DNA from: Rhytidiadelphus loreus
Lineage: Eukaryota; Streptophyta; Bryopsida; Hypnales; Hylocomiaceae
Length of the DNA stretch: 64,000 nucleotides
Assembly: GCA_947034895.1 (NCBI GenBank)
Contig: OX344765.1
Location: forward strand, 3,911,001-3,975,000
Direction of reading: 5' to 3'
A program made the position numbers and the translations under genes. Positions 12,348 to 24,300 of this stretch are shown here, in pieces (the first letter of the stretch is position 1; each line of letters begins with the position of its first letter). The notes below the pieces were generated by a model that worked only from the letters and a program-made list of their open reading frames with translations, made no database searches and was not told the DNA's origin.

Positions 12348-13530
12348 TTCCCACGGTTTATTTTTTAGGTACAGTCTAGCAGAAAATCCTTCTCTTATTC
12401 AATTTTTCTATTATGAGCCAGATAGACCCCAAGAAGCTGCAATGTGGAAAATACTTGTAATCTGCCATATAAGTTACGTCTCGAGGACTATGACGGGAAC
12501 TTCTGCTTTCAACAGGCTGAGTGCTGTACATTCCACCCGAAGCATGTCTGAAGTATTCAATGAATCTCGGCAATTTTGTTGACCTTCACGTTTTTAATAG
12601 CACAGGAACTTGCGTAGGAACCTTCTTTTTATTCTACATAGGAACTTCAATGCACTGAATTGATATTATGAAGAAAGGAGGCGTGTTTCAGGCTTGCAAG
12701 ACGGGGGGGGGGGGGGGGGGGGCGGGGGGAATTGTGTGAGAACTGAGAACTGTGACTGGAGAATTGACTGGTATTTTCTTCTCCAAATGTTGAGTTTACT
12801 TGACACGCAAGTTGTGTGTAAGAGCAGAGGCCGTTAACAATGGAGAGCAATTTGTTGAACAATTGCAGGTTGTGATGAAACAAAACTCACGAGTTCGAGA
12901 AATGAATGCGTTCTCGCCCAAGTGTTTTGTCAATGCCTGAAACCAAGGGCAAACCTCTCTTATTAGGATGAGGGCTCGATTTGCGTTCTACTTTCTAGCA
13001 AACCAAAAAATGCGGTTTTGCCATTTGATTTACACTACCTCTACTTCAGTGTGAATCCATTACATGTTTTGAATTTGTTTCGCAACGGTGGAATTACAGT
13101 GAGGGGATGACTCACAGTGGGATTCTTGGAATCGACACAGCGGAAGGAAAGCGACTGATAGTTGTAAATTGCTTCAAGCTTCAAGCATGAACAACATGCT
13201 TCCAGGAGCAATGGAGAAGTAATCTTGCACGGCTCTGTAACTTTTCCACAAGCATCATGCATTGCACCTAAAAATATTTGCAGCAAGCCAGGCTGCCTAG
13301 TTCGAAGGTTATATTTGCAACAATTTATTGCAGCTCATAACGCTGTTTGTATGAGTGATACCAACTCAAATACTAGTTTTGCTATCAATTGCTTCTTGCA
13401 ACCTGGAATCCTTGAGTTGGTCGTGCCGGAAAGGAGCTGCAGTTTGCCGTTCGTAATGTTCCAGTCTGTTGGACCACTTCAGCATTTTTTATGAATCATG
13501 GTCGATATGATTTCCTCCGAAACTGGGGAA
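12348..13530. other. PHS1 3' flank
   Basis: Likely 3' UTR then spacer. It includes a G tract at 12703-12729 (20 G, one C, 6 G). No gene was recognised; the short open frames lack domain character. Confidence 0.4.
12703..12729 (+). repeat. Poly(G) tract
   Basis: Twenty consecutive G, a C, then six G, just downstream of PHS1. It is a G-quadruplex-capable homopolymer on the plus strand; its length may be assembly-sensitive. Confidence 0.8.
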
Positions 13531-15287
13531 CAGTGTTAACCCCCGAAAGGAAAGGCCTTTTTTTCTTCAAAGAACACTCAAAACTGTGATTTCTATTGCA
13601 AAGTGCAAAACTTTTGAAAATTCGTTTTTATTGCAAATCTAACTGTAGGGTATTGCACTAGACTTGTATAAGAATGTGTGGGAGAAATTTCAGAGACTTT
13701 GACCATTTAGATTGCAAGATATATGTGTATGAATTGAAAAGAAACATTTTTTTTTACACCTTGCTAAATTAGATTTTTTGACTTTGAATCTCCTTAACTT
13801 AAAAGTTTTGCACTTTAAATTTTGAAGAATTGAGTTGAGAGCTTGGGAATGTTTGGAAGATGAAGAGTTTGTGAACATGAAGAGAGTAATTGAACTCATG
13901 CTAAGTTGAAGCTATGGAGATTTGTGAAGATCTAGTTGGAATGTTTTGGAGTGATGAGAATCAGGTGTTCCAATTGGAGGATATTATGGAAATGTTAAAG
14001 AAAGAATCATAAATGTTAGCTGTGAAAGAGCCAAAGCAGAGTGTAGAACTATAAAACAAGACTTTAACTGTAACAATGATGTTTTCACCAAATCGGAATT
14101 AATGTGAAATGTGTTTAAAGCAAATGGGAGTGTTATGAACGCGGTGTTTGTGTTGTATCAAGTCATGAAACACAAACAAATTGAGGTTGTAGAGTTATAA
14201 GCAATAGAAGAATATGTTTGATTCCCAAGTTGAGTTGTGCATGATAGGGAAATTTGTATGTATCATATAGACGTACTTGTGTGATGGAATTAAATGGAAA
14301 GTATGAAGTTGCAATTGAAAGTTGTTGCAAGTTCTGTGAGTTAAGAGTGTGTTATGAATCAAATTAATAGTGATATAGCAATTGCATGTTTTAGTAGTTA
14401 TTAATGAATGAATGAGTTATAAGATTGAAGGCAGTCTTCCATTAGTTTCCAATTTGTGTTTGCTTATGAGTGTATGTAGATAATCAAATTGGAGAGAATG
14501 CTTGAGTGAGTGTTATGGATAATTAGAAGGAGTAATTCCAAATCGGTGAAGAAAAAGTATAGATTCTACAAGTGTCAAAATTATATTAAGCCAAACTGTG
14601 CTAAAGAAAGTATTGATTCCAAGTTGGTGAAGCCTCCCTTGAAATGAACTACACTATTAGCTTAATTTTTACTGAATAGAATCTAAGCTTATCTACAAGT
14701 ATCGCATCCCCCAAATGAATGTGCCTTGGTTAGATTTGATTGTAATTTTCTTAGTATTCATTTTTTGTTTTAATTTAAATTTAGAAAAATGAATTCTAAT
14801 AAGTTACCTTTCTACTCCATTTCTAAACTTTGAAAAAAATTCAAAATTTCAATGAGCAATAGTATTTGGAAGCTCTTTAATTAAAATCCAAATAATAAAA
14901 TGTTGTTTGTGATTCATTTGTACTTTTTCCTATAGAAATGAATTTCAAAATTAAACAATATTATTCCTCATTCTAAACTTCATTTTTGGTCAAAATTTGA
15001 AATTATTCTAATATATAATTTAATTGGTATAAAAATGAAGGTTAATAAAATTTGTCAAAATGAAATGCCTGAAAGGGAGTAGAGATTTTTAAATCCAAAA
15101 TTCTCTACAATCAAGTGTTCTAACTGATATTTGTTTTTTGTGTACAAAATAATGTTAGCTTAGTACAAAAATAAAGTAATAAAATAAAATAAATACTTTG
15201 GAGTCACAACATAGGATATATTTTCTCGTAAGTGAGAGGGTTTCTACTTCAATGTTGTAATTTGAAGATTACATTAGACAGGATTCC
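13531..15287. other. AT-rich repeat spacer
   Basis: Begins with a TTAACCCCCGAAAGGAAAGGCC terminus like those of the element family described at 15593-16519 and shares its next block (CACTCAAAACTG, then TTCTATTGC). The rest is AT-rich with no coding signal. Confidence 0.4.
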
Positions 15288-15556
15288 GAGGGGCTAGAGG
15301 GCCGTTTCGGCGCCGTTCCCAGCTCCATTCCTCGGGAACCCCATCGAACGCGACGGCAGATTTTTTATTTTTATTTTTAAAAAATAAATAAATTTTAAGT
15401 CCTTAAAATGAAAAACAAAGGGGTTTTTTGGGGGTTTTTTTTTTTTCAAGAACTCTAACCTGGCAGTCGCTTGGCCAGGTCAGCACAAGCGGGGAACGGC
15501 GGGTATTGGCGGGTTTCAGACTGGTTTTGACTGGGGGAACTCACAGCCCTCCCCGA
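15288..15556. mobile_element. Dispersed non-autonomous element, copy A
   Basis: About 270 bp, GC-rich at both ends with an A/T-rich middle. It shares with 51206-51434, in the same orientation, the blocks GCCGTTCCC, GGCCAGGTCAGCACA, GGCGGG and GGGAACTCACAGCCCTCCCC. The ends are weakly inverted (GAGGGGCTAGAGGG against the complement of CAGCCCTCCCCGA), which suggests a degraded DNA transposon. Confidence 0.55.
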
Positions 15557-15592
15557 TGGCTGAATCCCATCTAATGGTCCCTTCATCCCTAA

Positions 15593-16519
15593 TTAACCTC
15601 TAAAGTCCCAAGGCCATTTTTCTGTCAAAAACCACTCAAAACTGCCACTTCTATTGCGTTAGTCAAAAAAAAAAAAAAAAAAATTTGGAACTGAACCGTA
15701 GGATCTTAAACTTTACTTGTTTTAGATCATGTGGTAAAAATTTCATGAAGTTTGACCGTACAGATTGAGAGATATGAGCATTCAAAGTTCAAAAAATAAG
15801 TTTTTTTGAACACTGGACTGCAATTTTAGATGACTTTGATCTCTATTTGTGGAAAAAAAATTACACTGTGGAGCTTGAATTTAAAATTTATTGTGTTGAA
15901 GAACTGAGTTGGGAGTCTAGGAAAAAAAATTCAAAAAACAACAACTTGATTTTCTTACTTCAAAAAATTGTCAAGTAGAAGTAGGTCCAAGATTGAAAGA
16001 AAAACTAAATTGATAATAGCTCTTAGATGGGATTGAAACACAATAATCGCAACGGTGAGATTGTTCTAACAAGCAAATTTAACCTTTTCAAAAAAAAAAA
16101 TTGAAAAAATTTGAAAATTGCATTCTGAGATGAATCCTACAAGGGTTTTTTTCCAAAAAGATGCTTAGATTGCCCGAAATATAAGATTGTTCATAACTTT
16201 CACATCACTAATCAAAGTGGAATGAATCAAAGCTCTAGATGTAAACAAAAACATTATCTTTGAGGAAAAAAAAAAATTTTAAATCATTTTGAATTTTTGC
16301 AATATTTTTTGTGCTACCCGCCGAGTTCAGTTTCAGGCTTTTTGTGGTATAACTTTTGCTTCCGGGCACCAATTGAAGTAAAAATTATATTCCCACAAAG
16401 CTTATCAGATTTTCTATCTTCAAAAAAAGTTTCAAAAAATTAGGGTAAAATTTCAGCCTATAGGAACCTGCCCGAATTCCAAATTGTCCCCCAAGGGGAC
16501 AATGGGACTTTAAGGGTTA
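15593..16519. mobile_element. Inverted-terminus element, TTAACCCTTAAAG family
   Basis: The left end ttaacctctaaagtccca and right end tgggactttaagggttaa are inverted repeats (about 16 of 18 match). The interior is AT-rich and non-coding. The left subterminal block (CCACTCAAAACTGCCACTTC) recurs at about 13560 and, inverted, at about 20040, so several members lie in this window. Confidence 0.6.
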
Positions 16520-18189
16520 AGCCATGCAACATGATTTCATGCCATTTTCTAATGTGGGGAAGGTCCTTTTCAATGCAATATTTTTTGTATTCTTGTAAAG
16601 TTATTATTGAAGGTGTATTTCGCTGCCAGCTTGATGCTTAGAATATTTTACAACAATCCAAGTTGTAGTTAAAAATTATCTCTCAAAAGGAATTTAAAAA
16701 AAAAATAGGGGCATTATCAGATAACTATGCCAAAGTAATGTGCTCATATGCCCTTCAACTTTTGGAATCATGGTAAAAAAATCTTGTTGAGAGTATGTAT
16801 AAAAAATTTCAAGCCAATTGGACCTATCTATCATGGATGCCCAAAACTACCCTCATTTAGTTATTTTAAGAAAATGTCCTTTTGGTACATAACTTTTTAA
16901 CAACAATTTGGGTTGTTGTAAAATTTTCAAATAGTAATGAAGCTCACCTTTGGTAACAATTTCACAAGAATCCAATAAATATTGCACCAAGAAGGGCCCA
17001 TCCAAAAGAAAAATATGGCTTGAAATCATGCCCAGGGGCTTTAGGGGTCAAGGTCTAAGAAGTCTAATTTGGATTGGAAAACATGTTTTTGTGTATTTGA
17101 CATACAAGGTGCATGAATTGACATATACATCAACAACAAAAGTTTGTGTTTATGTTGAACCAAATCCAATGACATGTGATACTTTCAATTTAGATCATTA
17201 TCATATTTCCTACATGTTTGAAAAGTTACAAAATGACAACATATTTTACATGTACGTGGTCATATTTGACCCCCCCTCCCTCTATTAATTTGAAAAATAT
17301 CTGAACTTTGATTTAATTTAGTTTGTTTTAAAAAAAAAAAATTCAAAAAAAATTATTTCAAGAAAAATAAAATTATTTAGCTCACAACTCCTCGGAATAC
17401 GAGGAGCTTTCCTTGGACTCCCAAAAGCCTTCCATTGGATTTAAGGGACCTCTTTAAAGAACTAAAGACCCTTAAATAGTGCGTCTTGGCAACAAAAAAT
17501 TGCTCCTTGGATCCAAGGAGCCATTTATTCTTTAAAAAAAAGTTGAGAATTTTTTTTTTGAAATTTTTTGAAATTTATTTTACTATCAAAATAAATAAAT
17601 AAATTCTTTTGAAAAGAATAATTTTGAGTTTTTTTTCTTTCAAATCACAATTCAAATAATCTTCCAAATTAATAACTAGAAAGGGTCTTTTACTAACAAG
17701 AAACGACTCCTCAGATTTGATGAGCTGTCTACAACATAAAATAATTTTTCTATTCATCGATTCCTAAAGTACTTGGAATTATTTCCCAATTATTCCATAA
17801 AATGAATGGATGACATGGATGAAATTAATTTGCACATCACTTCTATGGTAGTACCTTTCATATTGTACGAGAGGCTAGGCTATCATTCTTAGTCCTACCT
17901 ACAACATTTAAATGGTAAATAACTACCTTAATTTTTTTTAGATTTAGCAATAAATTGATTTTTTGAAAATTTTATTTTTAGTAATTTCTATTTGGGTAAT
18001 TTGAACATTACTATTTTTGGGTTTGACATCACTATTTATGACTCTAACATGTCTATTTTTAGTAAAAATAGTCATAGTGAGCATTCAAGTCTAGAAGCTT
18101 GTTGCTCAACGCTCATTGCTCATTGCTCCCCACTCACACTCTAGCGTCATTGTTGACAAACTAACGAAAGCAAATTGCGAAACCAAGAA
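16520..18189. other. AT-rich spacer with palindromes
   Basis: No gene recognised. A 112-codon open frame at 16950-17288 has no domain and sits in AT-rich sequence. Three palindromic segments lie at 17388-17406, 17439-17477 and 17502-17521. Confidence 0.4.
17388..17521. repeat. Cluster of three palindromes
   Basis: ctcctcggaatacgaggag (7-bp arms), an atttaaggg...cccttaaat hairpin, and the perfect 20-bp palindrome gctccttggatccaaggagc lie within 135 bp. They may be the relics of one foldback element. Confidence 0.55.
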
Positions 18190-18425
18190 ATGCACGTATA
18201 AAGCTACGGTACATCGCTAAATATTAGAATCTTTTGTAAAGCATCCACATTTTCTTGTTGGACACCAAGACCTCTTGGAACAATCATGTGGTCCAAGTAT
18301 GGCAATCTATCATGGAAAAACTTGCACTTGCTATGATGCAAGCATAGTCCCCACCGTTACAAGTATTCAAAGACTACTTGTAAATGCCTCACATGCTCTT
18401 GTACACTACCACTCAAGAAGAGCTT
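18190..18425 (-). pseudogene. Ty3/gypsy reverse transcriptase fragment
   Basis: On the minus strand the translation includes EHVRHLQVVFEYL, a stop, RWGLCLHHSKCKFFHDRL and PYLDHMIVPRGLGVQQENVD. This is the segment after the catalytic YxDD box in Ty3/gypsy reverse transcriptases (HLxxVFxxL, KCxF, YLGHxI, KVxAL). In-frame stops and missing flanks show it is a dead fragment. No LTRs were identified. Confidence 0.75.
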
Positions 18426-18432
18426 TGAGCTT

Positions 18433-18842
18433 AATCCATTAAGGACTGGTCGACCATTTTGTGGTCGATTTGGGTCCTTTTTGGTTTGTAGAGAGAGCAT
18501 GGTAACAAATTTGATGACGTGGCAAAGGGGACGGGTTTGGGGAATTGAGAGGTGAAGAGTTTAGGACAATAACTAGGCCAATCTGAGGTGGCATGTGGCC
18601 AAAGGGTTGCCTAAACCAAGACAATAGGGGCTGAAATTACACCAAGATTTGCTAAAAATTCTTACTTCACAATGCACCTTCACCAAAATTTTTAATGCTA
18701 AACCCTATATCATGTGCAACACTTCCATCCGTACGGTTAGATCTCCGATAGGCACTTGCATTCAAAAGTTTTAAAATTGCTCCCAATTGGCCATACAAAG
18801 GATTGCCCACCCCCCAAATCAACCACGGTCCTTAATGGGTTA
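18433..18842. mobile_element. Inverted-terminus element, about 410 bp
   Basis: TAATCCATTAAGGACTGG on the left mirrors CGGTCCTTAATGGGTTA on the right. Just inside the left end is a palindromic block, GTCGACCATTTTGTGGTCGA. Non-coding; it fits the TTAACCC-family architecture. Confidence 0.55.
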
Positions 18843-21413
18843 ATGAGTTTTTGCTACTTTGATCCAGGATTTGGGAGAATTGAAGGCTCAAAGGATGTTT
18901 CTACAATTATTTTGTAGTGATTTTTCACCTTTTAATGGTTATTCTAGCCTTATACACTAGTTGAAGTGGAGAGGCTTCTCATTTGACTTCAAACATAGAT
19001 GCTGGAAATAAAGAGGTTGCCTCTTTTAGAAAATAGCAATCACAAGTTGTGCCAATACCAAGTGGTGAGCCTTCTAGAAAGAAAGAGCCCATAGAGTTTG
19101 ATGGTTGGGCATTGGAGTTGGGATCAAAGCTCATTGGTGTCAAAACACAAAGGGTACATTGGCATTTATACGCTTGTATTGAAGTTGTTTTGCCTTTAGT
19201 CTTTAGGATCTTGAAGGCTACAAAGGCAAATCTATTCACATTCATATAGGATGACCACCTTATTTTTAGAAGGCCTTATAGGCTTAGTATATCCAAGAGG
19301 GTTGGTGTTCAAACTTGTTGCCATGAGTTATTAGTAGTAGGATTGATTGAGCTCTTCAATAAAGAGTATGCTTGTGTAGCCTGGGAGATAAAAAAAAATC
19401 ACTTTTTTCGTTAACAAAAATTTGAAATTGGTTTTCTAGAGTTAAATATATGCGGAAAGCTTTGAATCATTCTATTTTGATTAATGAGATGAAAGTTATG
19501 AAGAGTTATAGTTTTGGGATAGTTATGGATTCTCTACTCTAAAATAAACTTTGAAGTCATTTATTTGACTCAATTTTCAATATTTTTTGAAAAAAATAAA
19601 ATCATAGGATGTAGATTTTTTATTACAACATTTCAACCATTGTGATTGACAATTTTCAATTCCATAACTAAATTCTTAACAATTTTGTATTTTGAATCAT
19701 TCTTTACTTCTTTTTACTTGCTATTTTTTTCCTATATGTTGTATAATTTCAAATGATCTGAAAATTTTCAAGCATGTAGCCAACTTGCCTTGAAGAATGA
19801 ATCCACAGAAGCACCACCATTTTGGACATTTTTTCATACAAATGTGACCTTGTGAAGTGTAGTTGCCCGATTTTTCGCAAGGTCAAAAAAATGATTTCTT
19901 TGAATTTGAAAGCTCAGATCTTGCAATCCACAAGATGAAATTTTTTCCATGTGTTTTCAAGTCAGCATACTACAAGATCCTATAGCTACATGTATCTAAA
20001 AATATTTTGTTTTCCAATATTTTGTACTTGTACTAGAAATGGCAGTTTTGGAGCAAAAACATAGTCATGGTCTTTTAGGAGTTAATGCAATGTTGAGAGA
20101 TCATGAATAAATCTTAATTGGAATTCCTTCAAAGTGTGGGATTTGATTTTTGGCATTTTGCAAATTGGTTGTGTGTTCAAGTTGTGAATGTCTAAAGGAT
20201 CATTGTTTGTACTAAATAGGCAAGGTTAGTATGAAACAACTAGTTGGAGCGTGAGTTCAAATGGGAGATCATTAATTAGAGAGAGTTGTACATGGTGCAA
20301 AAAAATAACCAAATAGGAATGCTATGAATGTATGAGAAGACTTCTACTGTACAAACTCTAAATTGGAATAAGGAGCGGCGTAAAAGCAAAGATTGAATTG
20401 AAATAAAGGTGGAGTAAAAAAAAAGTATAAATATTCAAATTGGCTATAGAAGTCACAATTGGAGCAAAAGCTAAAAGAAATAAGAAAGATTAATTGGGAG
20501 AATTCTTAACCTTTGTGAACTTTAGAGTAGAGTGCCAAATTATGTAATTACACCAAATAGTGAGGAATTGCAATTGCCTAGTTGGAAGATATTCTTTTAG
20601 CTGGTGTGTGGTTGTATTTACCAAATTAGATCATCTTGTAGCAAACCCTCGGGGGGGGCACTTAGAGTGTCTATTAGAAACCACGTGCGAACAAAACTTT
20701 GGACCCCCTATATATTTTTTGAATTTTAAATAAAACAAAATTAAAAAAATATAAATAGACTTTCCTACTTTGAAAGTTTATGTTTTGAATTATTGATATT
20801 TTTATTTGTTAATAATAATTAGTTACAAATTTTTGAAGTAAAAAGATACACTGTAGAATTGAAAAATAACTTTCACACCCCTATATTATATAAGAAAAAA
20901 TTGTCTAAAAAATGAACAAAAAATTCCTAAAAATAACTCTCTATTGAAAGCTCATTTTGAGTTGAATATTGATTCAATGGTCATCTAAATGTGTTCTCTA
21001 TAATTGTTTGAGTTGAAAAACATGTCATTTTAGTTCATTTTCAACCTCTTCTAGAAATCATTTCATATTTTATTTGAGTTGAAAATTTTGGCAATAGAAA
21101 CCTATAGTCATTATTAAACAATGGTCAAAACTTTAGGTTGAAATTACAGTTTATTAAAAACCACTTGTTCGCATGTGGTTTGTTATAGTAGAACTAAGTG
21201 CATCCCCCGAGAGCAAACCTACTTGTTATTGTCTCTATGAATGACTTCACACTAGGATTTAGATTTCCAAATCAAATGTCTTGATTCCTTCTACACCACT
21301 ACATAACATTCTTAAACTTCAAGGCAAGGCCCCCTTTGATTTTTATGAATCAAGGCTCTTTTAGTAGAACATCTTGAATGCAAACTTGACCATGTATTAT
21401 GGGCCATTGTCAC
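18843..21413. other. AT-rich spacer
   Basis: No gene recognised. An inverted copy of the 15593-16519 family terminus ends at about 20091 (CATGGTCTTTTAGGAGTTAA). The rest is AT-rich without conserved coding motifs. Confidence 0.35.
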
Positions 21414-21462
21414 TATCACATACATACATACATATACATATATACATATACATATATATAAT
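21414..21462. repeat. (TACATA)n / (TA)n microsatellite
   Basis: An uninterrupted run of catacatacata/tatacata units immediately before a rise in GC content. Confidence 0.85.
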
Positions 21463-21599
21463 TGTTACAGTGATATTGTAAAATGATAAGGTAGGGTTTT
21501 TACCTACCAATATTTGAATGCAGCCACAACGATGATCAATAATATTTTTTTGTATTTGAAACTAGATGAAAGTTAAAGAATTGGATGATATATCATTCA

Positions 21600-23340
21600 C
21601 AATGGATGAAATCTTGATCACTTCGCGATTATAGCGTTTCTCCATTGATCTGCAACGGTACGCGGCGATCATCCTCGTGACTGACCTCTCCTGCTTGCAC
21701 GTACGTCTACGAGTCCTTGGAATTGACCCATGAAATCGCTGAGATCGTGAGCGGTACTAAATTAGCTGTGTTTTCTACTGTTGGGCCATCGGTGTCCGCC
21801 TTTCAAAAGTAAAGTTGAACAATTCTTCATCATACATCTTCGATTTGTGTAATAATTATGATATATTGTTCGATTAATGCTAATAGCGGCATTGCACAAG
21901 TTTCGTGCTAATTCTGAGGCCCATTTCGTAAGACTTTGCAGATGACCTCAGTCTGTGATGTTCAGTGATTGTCTTCTTACCCTGTAGGGAATGCAATCAA
22001 TTTATTTCTTGGTGTGTTTGAGCTCGATCATTGTCAACAAGTGCAGATCAACTTTTCAGAATCGCCTGGAGGGAGGTCTTTTGTGGAAACCTCCCTGTAT
22101 AGTACAGTATTTGTTGAATCCAAGGTCTTAATCTGCACTGTGCTTACTCCGGACGTTTCTTCTTCTATTTCTCTTTTGTAATGCAGACATTTGCCTGAGT
22201 CATTTTAATTTTGACTGCTTAATCTTTGTAACTTACCTCTTGTTTGCGTTGCCGGCCAGGCCACCAGTCTCTTGTTTGAGTCTTCGCTGGCGGTTCCATA
22301 TGTTTAACGAACTGAATTATACTCTTTATATGAGTATGTCTTTATTTTCTCAAGATTGTGGGGGTGAAATTGGATAGGAGAGGGGAGGATACATGTTCAA
22401 TAAGCAACATTATATTTACAAGTTAAGTTCGCAGGAGAGTACCGCAGAGAAAGAAGATGATAACCACCACGAGGTCCTGCTGCGAAGCTCGTATCATGCA
22501 GCTAGCAATGACAACACTTAATTGAATAGACTACATTGTACTGGTTGTATATCGAGGAATTGTTAAACCTTTTTCATAGGATTTTTGAGAGATTGAAGAA
22601 GACATTTACAATTTTTGTATGAATGCCGTTGCTTTTAATGTTCTCTCTTGATCCTTGACTGTCAGGCCCGGAGTTTATGATTGACCGTGCGCTCAACTCT
22701 CAATGGTTCTGCGTACTCAATTGTTAGATGAATTGAAGGGTCATATGCTGTAGTCACATTGCTCCCCGCCCTTCACCTTTTAACTCAGTGATTTGGTGCG
22801 GGTTAGCAAGTATGTCATGCGTGAACAACTATGGAGTTGGCTGTATAGCCAGGCCAAGCTTTTGGGGATGTCCGTTGTGTCCTTGCGTCATTCAATAGTA
22901 CCTGGAACTCGGAGCAAAGAGTGGCAAATCGGTGCAATCACGAAGTCGATGTGAAAGCTTTCAAATTAGGGTTTCTAGAGCATGTGCTCAAAGAGATATA
23001 TGGTTAGGCTACGTACGTTGTTGATTAGTTACATGAATGTTCTGTTGAGCAGCTGGAGAATTCAATCTTGCACCAATGAATCAATTACGGAACGTTGTCT
23101 GATCTGGATGCAGAGAATTTGAGTATGACCTAGTAACCCGAGGACTTTTAATTGTAACACACATTGTGAGAAACAAGTACGAACCTCTGTCGCGGTTGTC
23201 ACATTGATTTCCACCGTCTTGCAGCTTCCTCTTGAATGTACACCATTGCCCTGGAAACACTATCGCAGCGTCATCATTCGCGAAGGTGACCTGGTGTTCG
23301 CAGTCCAAGGGCGGTGGCTTTGTCCAGGTAGGTCGTCCAA
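21600..23340 (+). other. GC-richer island with exon-like open blocks, gene unrecognised
   Basis: Base composition rises against the surrounding AT-rich repeats. Three plus-strand blocks look exon-like: about 21690-21809 (YVYESLELTHEIAEIVSG, then VFSTVGPSVSAF), 21989-22181 after a TTACCCTGTAG acceptor (VFELDHCQQVQINFSES, then FVETSLYSTVFVES, stop TAA), and 23224-23327 between CGTCTTGCAG and GTAGGT (PLPWKHYRSVIIREGDLVFA). The product is not recognised and the blocks could not be joined with confidence. A decayed gene or a non-coding transcript are alternatives. Confidence 0.3.
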
Positions 23341-24300
23341 ATAATAATAGTTCTGGAAGAAAAGGAAAAATTGGTTGATTACAAAGGACTTTGTCATGCA
23401 GCTTTCTCCAGGTCCTTTTTCTGCCCTGGCTTTCCTTTTTACCTTCCTTCCAGTGAGTTGCTAGCTGCAGGCCTGCGACTGCTCCTCGGTTTGTCCTCAT
23501 TGTCTTCAAGAGCAATTCAAGGGGCCTTGCATTGATCGAAGCAGAGGTTGGTCTCTGCACATTCCCTCTCATCCTAGCTAGCAAGCAGAGGCGGGTTTGT
23601 CCTGCTGCTGCCTGAAGCTGTGCTGAGGATGTTTTTTTTCAAATCCATGACAGTGAATGAAATCATATTAAAGTCCATGCTTCCACCTGCACAGGATCGT
23701 CGGGCTCGTCGACGTACTGTACTGTACAACAATGCTCATATATATATATGCAGTGCAGGCCCTTGCAGCAGAAGAGGTGGAACAAGTGTCTGATTGAGCT
23801 CTTCCCGCGGAGGACGTACCACTGCAGCTGTAGGTGCCTTTTTTTTCCCCCATCTGTACTTGCCCCAAGTCCTGACTGTGGCTGCATTCCAAAACATGGA
23901 CATCATATGCAACAATGGGAACTTGGGACACAATGCAAATGATCCAGTAATTGAGACAGTCATGTTTTTTAAGTGTCAGAGTGCGTCTCCCTGGACGACC
24001 CACGGTAGTAGTAACACTGTCTCCTTTTTACATGTGAGTGGTGAAAAGAAAATGGCTCCATCCATCCATCCATCCATCCACTCAGCAGCACCTAAACCAT
24101 GCATGTGAGCTTGTGAGTTGCGTCCAAACTTCATAAAAATCAACGAATCCTGAGTCACGGATATTCGAATAGCATCCGTGGCTCGCGAGTGGCCACCCAG
24201 CAAGCAATAGCCACGTAATTTGGATGCCTCGAAACCCAATTTGTGCAATGAAGTGTACTTGAGTACTTTGAATGCGATGTTTTGACAACAGACCAACGAC
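23341..24300. other. Continuation of the GC-richer island
   Basis: Short open frames occur on both strands, none with a recognisable domain or consistent splice signals. Contains a (TCCA)n microsatellite at 24056-24080. Confidence 0.3.

Noticed and set aside
16950..17288. 112-codon open frame in AT-rich DNA
   Set aside because: Low-complexity residues, no homology recognised, within a repeat spacer.
23081..23584. 167-codon open frame on the minus strand
   Set aside because: Runs antisense to a plus-strand block with better splice borders; no domain, and composition is not protein-like throughout.
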